A stretch of 23,353 bases of DNA from Chromera velia (Eukaryota; Sar; Chromeraceae), in contig JAHBMJ010002046.1 of NCBI GenBank assembly GCA_018398765.1, positions 1 through 23,353 on the forward strand, written 5' to 3'. Position numbers and translations under genes: made by a program. Positions 19,419 to 23,353 of this stretch are shown here, one piece after another (the stretch's first letter is position 1; each line of letters opens with the position of its first letter). The notes beneath the pieces are model-generated. The model did no database searches. It was not told where the DNA came from and was given only the letters and a program-made list of their open reading frames with translations.

Positions 19419-19951
19419 AGAGAGGATGGAGGAGCATCATCACGATCCCTACTTACCCCCCCGCCCCCACACACCACTGTTTGACTCCATAGGGTGGTCT
19501 CGGTCATGCAACCAATACAAAAAGTAACTCTACCTTCAAGGCAGAGCAAGACAGACATACAGAGACAGAGAAGGACAAGTGGCTACTGGCCCTTCCGGGC
19601 GCTCCACCACTGTAGCAGTAACCAATCTGGTCAGTCAGAAAAGAGTTATTTGCCTTCCTGCCAGCCTGCTTGTTTTCTTTTTGCTCGTAGCAAAGCAGCA
19701 AGCAAGGGCTCCTGCAAGTATCTTTAAATCCCTCCCTAGCTCCATCGTGATTGGAAGGAACGCACTTGCCCGCCTGCCTCGATCGTTCGATCGATCGACC
19801 ATCGTCCAGTCGAATCAGCTTCCTTCCACAAAACCCCGCGTGTGGCTGCCCCGACCGACCGACCATGGTTTGATTGATCGATATACACAGCTAGCCGCTT
19901 GACAGTTGCAAGCAACTGAAGGGAGGGAGCGGGCGCTGAGAATAGAAAGAC

Positions 19952-19955
19952 AGAA

Positions 19956-20000
<45 letters not shown>

Positions 20001-20053
20001 AAGAAAGAAAAGAAAGAAAGAAAAGAAAGAAAGAAAGAAAGAAAGAAAGAAAA
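19952..20053. repeat. 102-bp uninterrupted polypurine tract
   Basis: GA repeats (about 19965-19997) pass into GAAA/GAAAA repeats with no pyrimidine on the plus strand. Such mirror-like tracts can form triplex (H-) DNA. Confidence 0.8.
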
Positions 20054-20835
20054 TCTGCGCAGTCAATTCCCCAACCGGTTCCGCGGTACACGAAAACACG
20101 CACACGCACACGCACACGAACACATACACGCAATCATGCACACTGCATGGTCACCTGCCAAGAACACGCCGATTTTCGAATCAATCAATCAATCTTTCTT
20201 TCTTTCTTTTTCTTGATCTCATCATTCCTGTGGACCGAAACCCCCCTCTTCCTTCATCTCACCCTTTTGTATTCGCACACTGCATTCATTTACTCATTCA
20301 TGAATCGCGCGCTTTCTCCGAAAAGAGCAAAGCAATAGAGGGGTCGGCCGACCTCTTCCTCGTTACGCTCTTCCTCCTTTCTAACTGACGGGGGGCGCTG
20401 CAAAAGAGACGAGAAGGACATAAAGAAAGAGAGGGGAGGTAGAAGGACGAACCAAGCAGCAAAGAAAACACGGACATCATGATGCTGGAGTGCTGCCTGT
20501 ATCCTAGACCTAGGGAGAAAGGGGACGGAAGAGGGAAGGAAGGAAGCAATCTCTTCCGCAACTGCCTGTCTTGAGCCTTTCCTTTTGTCCTGGGGCACAC
20601 GCCCCGGGAGGGCGGGAAGGCAGCAGGCAAGGGGGCAGGCAGGCAGGCAGGTACGCAGGCAGACATTCCTTCCATTCAGATGGTTAGAGAGAGAGGGAGG
20701 GAGGGCACACGGGGGTCATCAAGAGAGAGAGAGAGAGCGAAGAACGGCAGGACAAAACAGAAGGGATCTTATGAGAAAAAGGACCAGGCATGACAGAAAG
20801 ACAAACAAACGGAGAGAGAGCGAGGAGTGTTGACA

Positions 20836-20903
20836 GACAGACAGACAGAAAGGAAGGAAGGAAGGAAGGAAGGAAGAGAAAGAGAGAGGGAGAGAGAGAG
20901 ACA
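20836..20903. repeat. ACAG, GGAA and GA microsatellites
   Basis: Short ACAG units are followed by six or more GGAA units and then GA-rich sequence. No gene is visible around it. Confidence 0.7.
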
Positions 20904-21351
20904 TGCGCTCTTCGGGCCTCTGCGTTTGGAAGAGAAGAGAAGAAGAAAGAACTTTCACGCAACCTCCTATTCCTTCCACTGCTACGCCATTCAACCCCTC
21001 CACATCACGTCACATCACATCCATTTAATTGGCTTGCCAACGCAACGACGATGCCCAAACGAACGAAGCAAGCAAGAAATGAAATGAACAAGCAAGGACA
21101 TGGATGACGGCCACGACGGCCACCGGCTTCCCCTCCCCGGCCTGCAGGAAAAGTAGAAAGAAGCCACTTGGGAGTGAGTGAGTCTTCCTTCCGTGGGAGC
21201 ATTTCAGTTTATTTGCCTACCATGCCTTCAGGAAGACAGGCAGCAATGAAACAGAGGCTTCAGACCTTGTTGGTTGGAGCGTTTGATTGTGTCGATAGAT
21301 CGCTCCCTTTTCTCAAAGAAAGCCAAAACCCCCAGCTTCCAGATCGTCGAG

Positions 21352-21391
21352 CCATCCATCCATCCATCCATCCATCCATCCTTCCATCCAA
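21352..21391. repeat. (ATCC)n microsatellite
   Basis: About nine CATC units with one interruption (CTTC) precede CCAACCAACC. This is an ordinary simple repeat. Confidence 0.8.
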
Positions 21392-21447
21392 CCAACCAAT
21401 CATGTGTCGCAGTTACCCAGGGACCCATTCTTCTCTTTGTTTTTCCA

Positions 21448-21479
<32 letters not shown>

Positions 21480-21482
<3 letters not shown>

Positions 21483-21769
21483 GAGAGAGGAGACGAGAGG
21501 AGAGACAGCATGCAGAGAGACAGACCTCCTTTTCTTCTTCTCTTCCTTTCGAAGCTTTCGGCTCCCTTTCTTGTCTTGTGTCGAACAGCTCTTTACTCTG
21601 GTTAGCAGCTCTTTACTCTGGTTAGTTCTTCCTTCTTTTGTTTGTTTGTTTTTCCTCCGTACCTCCACGCTGTCACTGACAGTAAATAAGTCCCTCCCGC
21701 TTTCTTTCTTGCTCTTGCTGCTGTCTCTCGATCGCGATGTCGTTCCTTTTCCATCAGACGCTGACAAAA

Positions 21770-21801
<32 letters not shown>

Positions 21802-21802
21802 N

Positions 21803-21837
<35 letters not shown>

Positions 21838-21885
21838 CACACACACACGCACACACACACACACACACACACACGCACGCACGCA

Positions 21886-21923
<38 letters not shown>

Positions 21924-22210
21924 GAGAGAGGAGACGAGAGGAGAGACAGCATGCAGAGAGACAGACCTCCTTTTCTTCTTCTCTTCCTTTCGAAGCTTTC
22001 GGCTCCCTTTCTTGTCTTGTGTCGAACAGCTCTTTACTCTGGTTAGCAGCTCTTTACTCTGGTTAGTTCTTCCTTCTTTTGTTTGTTTGTTTTTCCTCCG
22101 TACCTCCACGCTGTCACTGACAGTAAATAAGTCCCTCCCGCTTTCTTTCTTGCTCTTGCTGCTGTCTCTCGATCGCGATGTCGTTCCTTTTCCATCAGAC
22201 GCTGACAAAA

Positions 22211-22242
<32 letters not shown>
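21480..22242. repeat. Exact 322-bp duplication around an N
   Basis: Bases 21480-21801 and 21921-22242 are identical at a constant offset of 441, as far as I can align by eye. Both are preceded by CA repeats and end in GA repeats. An N at 21802 sits between the first copy and the second CA tract (21803-21920). Each copy contains a 20-bp tandem duplication (21586-21605 and 21606-21625 in the first). Confidence 0.85.
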
Positions 22243-22248
<6 letters not shown>

Positions 22249-22397
22249 AAAGGACGAAGGAGTTAGGAGGATAGGAAGGAATGGGGAGGAGAACGAAAGT
22301 TCTCTCCGCTAACGAAGTTTGGACACTTTTTTTTCTCCGGCCGTTTTTCAAGTCGAAGGGAGCGAGAGAAGTCAAAAGCACGAAAGAGAAAAGAGGA

Positions 22398-22428
<31 letters not shown>

Positions 22429-22463
22429 AAGAAAACGACGAACAAACGAAAGAACGAGCGAAC

Positions 22464-22465
22464 AG

Positions 22466-22496
<31 letters not shown>

Positions 22497-22497
22497 A
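22464..22497. repeat. (GAAA)n microsatellite
   Basis: About eight GAAA units lie downstream of GA repeats at 22399-22430. This is simple sequence only. Confidence 0.75.
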
Positions 22498-22580
22498 GGA
22501 AAGGATGAATTCGCTAGACGCACGAACGAGAGTCGTCTAATTTGCAGAACTCTCTCCGGAAAGAAAGGGAGAAAGGGGGA

Positions 22581-22618
22581 GAGAGGGGGGCGCCTGTCGG
22601 AGAGGGGGGCGCCTGTCG
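22581..22618. repeat. 19-bp tandem duplication
   Basis: The unit GAGAGGGGGGCGCCTGTCG occurs twice without a gap and is followed by ACCG. It contains the GGCGCC palindrome. Confidence 0.8.
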
Positions 22619-22701
22619 ACCGTCCTCTCTTTTTTGTGCTTGCACGGAGTGCTACACGAAAGCAAGCTGATTTTTCATCTCAACTTGCTTTCGGATACTG
22701 T

Positions 22702-22727
22702 GGAAAGGAAAGGAAAGGAAAGGAAAG
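22702..22727. repeat. (GGAAA)5 microsatellite
   Basis: Five GGAAA units lie in a purine-rich stretch. No gene context is visible. Confidence 0.75.
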
Positions 22728-23232
22728 GAGAGGAGGAACTTCTTCAAAGTCATTCAGTAGCAGAAGAAACAAGAGAAGAGGACAACCTTGCCTGGTTGGC
22801 ATCATTCCTTCCTCCGTCTTCCGGTTTAGTGGCCTTAGTGTCCGTCTTTTTCTCCCTTTTTTCTTCCCTCCTTTCCTTCGTTCGCTCGTCTCGCCTTCTT
22901 TCCCTCCATCGAGGGAGGACAGGAGTGCACGCAACCAAACGCCCCATGGGCGACGCATGCCCACCCCCCTCGCTTCCTGCCCCCCCTTCCCTCCTTCCTC
23001 ATCTTTCGAATCTGAACAGGGACACAAACAAACCACTGGCGGGCGGGATGTCTACAGAACTCGAATTGAGTTGTCGGGAGGTAATCAGTTGGAGGTGGGG
23101 AGGTAATCATTGTTCTTACTTCCCTTCTTCCTGCGATCCCAACCTTGGCAGACGGAACGGAGGAGGAGAAAGAAGAAGACAGGATAGAGTAGAACGTTCC
23201 CGCAAACACAGAAAGCGGCGCGGGGGATATGC

Positions 23233-23233
<1 letters not shown>

Positions 23234-23264
<31 letters not shown>
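23234..23264. repeat. (GA)n microsatellite
   Basis: About fifteen GA units lie near the right edge of the window, the last of several GA tracts in this flank. Confidence 0.8.
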
Positions 23265-23267
<3 letters not shown>

Positions 23268-23353
23268 TAGACTGATAGAAAGACTGGCCTTTAGGTCAGT
23301 AAAAGAGAAAAAAGGGGAAAAGAGCTGAGAGCTTTTCTTTCTTTGTCTCTCGT

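Larger units (their letters stand above)
18759..23353. other. Microsatellite-rich intergenic DNA, no convincing gene
   Basis: Open frames here are translations of GT, GA, GAAA or CA tracts and of purine-biased DNA, so I call no gene. The plus strand is strongly purine-rich from about 19920 onward. A frame at 22634-23275 is Ser/Leu/Arg-rich low-complexity sequence with no recognised domain. Confidence 0.6.

Noticed and set aside
19079-19558. Open frames through the GT/GC tract
   Set aside because: Translation of simple repeats in several frames on both strands; no domain outside the repeat.
21228-22266. Long frames across the duplicated segment
   Set aside because: They run through the N and simple repeats, and their length comes from the duplication.
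22634-23275. 213-residue plus-strand frame
   Set aside because: Low-complexity Ser/Leu/Arg/Glu sequence ending in a GA repeat, with no recognised domain.

Overview
The window is eukaryotic nuclear DNA. It holds a gene interrupted by GT-AG introns, decayed retrotransposons and long microsatellites, and shows no bacterial gene layout. Repeated TGCATGCA octamers, the domain style of the gene and long GT/GA tracts suggest a protist such as a chromerid or other alveolate alga. That placement is a weak inference.

Region 1 (1-3801) is the only convincing host gene. It has four exons on the plus strand (675-1098, 1245-1672, 2184-3449, 3796-3801) and predicts about 707 residues. The protein starts with a Met-Gly-Cys acylation signal and carries three copies of an unnamed ~85-residue Trp-rich domain. 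Between copies 2 and 3 it has an HExxH-x18-E zinc metallopeptidase signature. Region 2 (4184-6157) is a decayed, 5'-truncated reverse transcriptase relic on the plus strand, with TQGDP and YADD motifs and a C-terminal nuclease-like domain typical of site-specific non-LTR retrotransposons. Region 3 (6158-7395) is AT-rich and non-coding, with one strong GC hairpin.

Region 4 (7396-18758) reads as one old Ty1/copia-order LTR retrotransposon on the minus strand. Two direct repeats of 218-240 bp begin TG and end CA when read in the element's sense, and a purine tract abuts the 3' copy. From right to left lie a leader with a 21-bp minisatellite, a gag with coiled coils, a gag zinc-knuckle and RGG segment, an aspartic protease, an HHCC integrase and a long hydrophilic linker. 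No reverse transcriptase or RNase H is recognisable where the copia order would place them. A 594-bp piggyBac-like MITE with TTAA target sites is nested in gag. The 12 substitutions between the LTR copies are all transitions, mostly at CpG, and many stops in both retroelements fit C-to-T decay, which points to cytosine methylation.

Region 5 (18759-23353) is intergenic sequence dominated by GT, GA, GAAA, ATCC and CA tracts. It contains a 322-bp exact duplication around a single N that is probably an assembly artefact. I found no convincing gene there.
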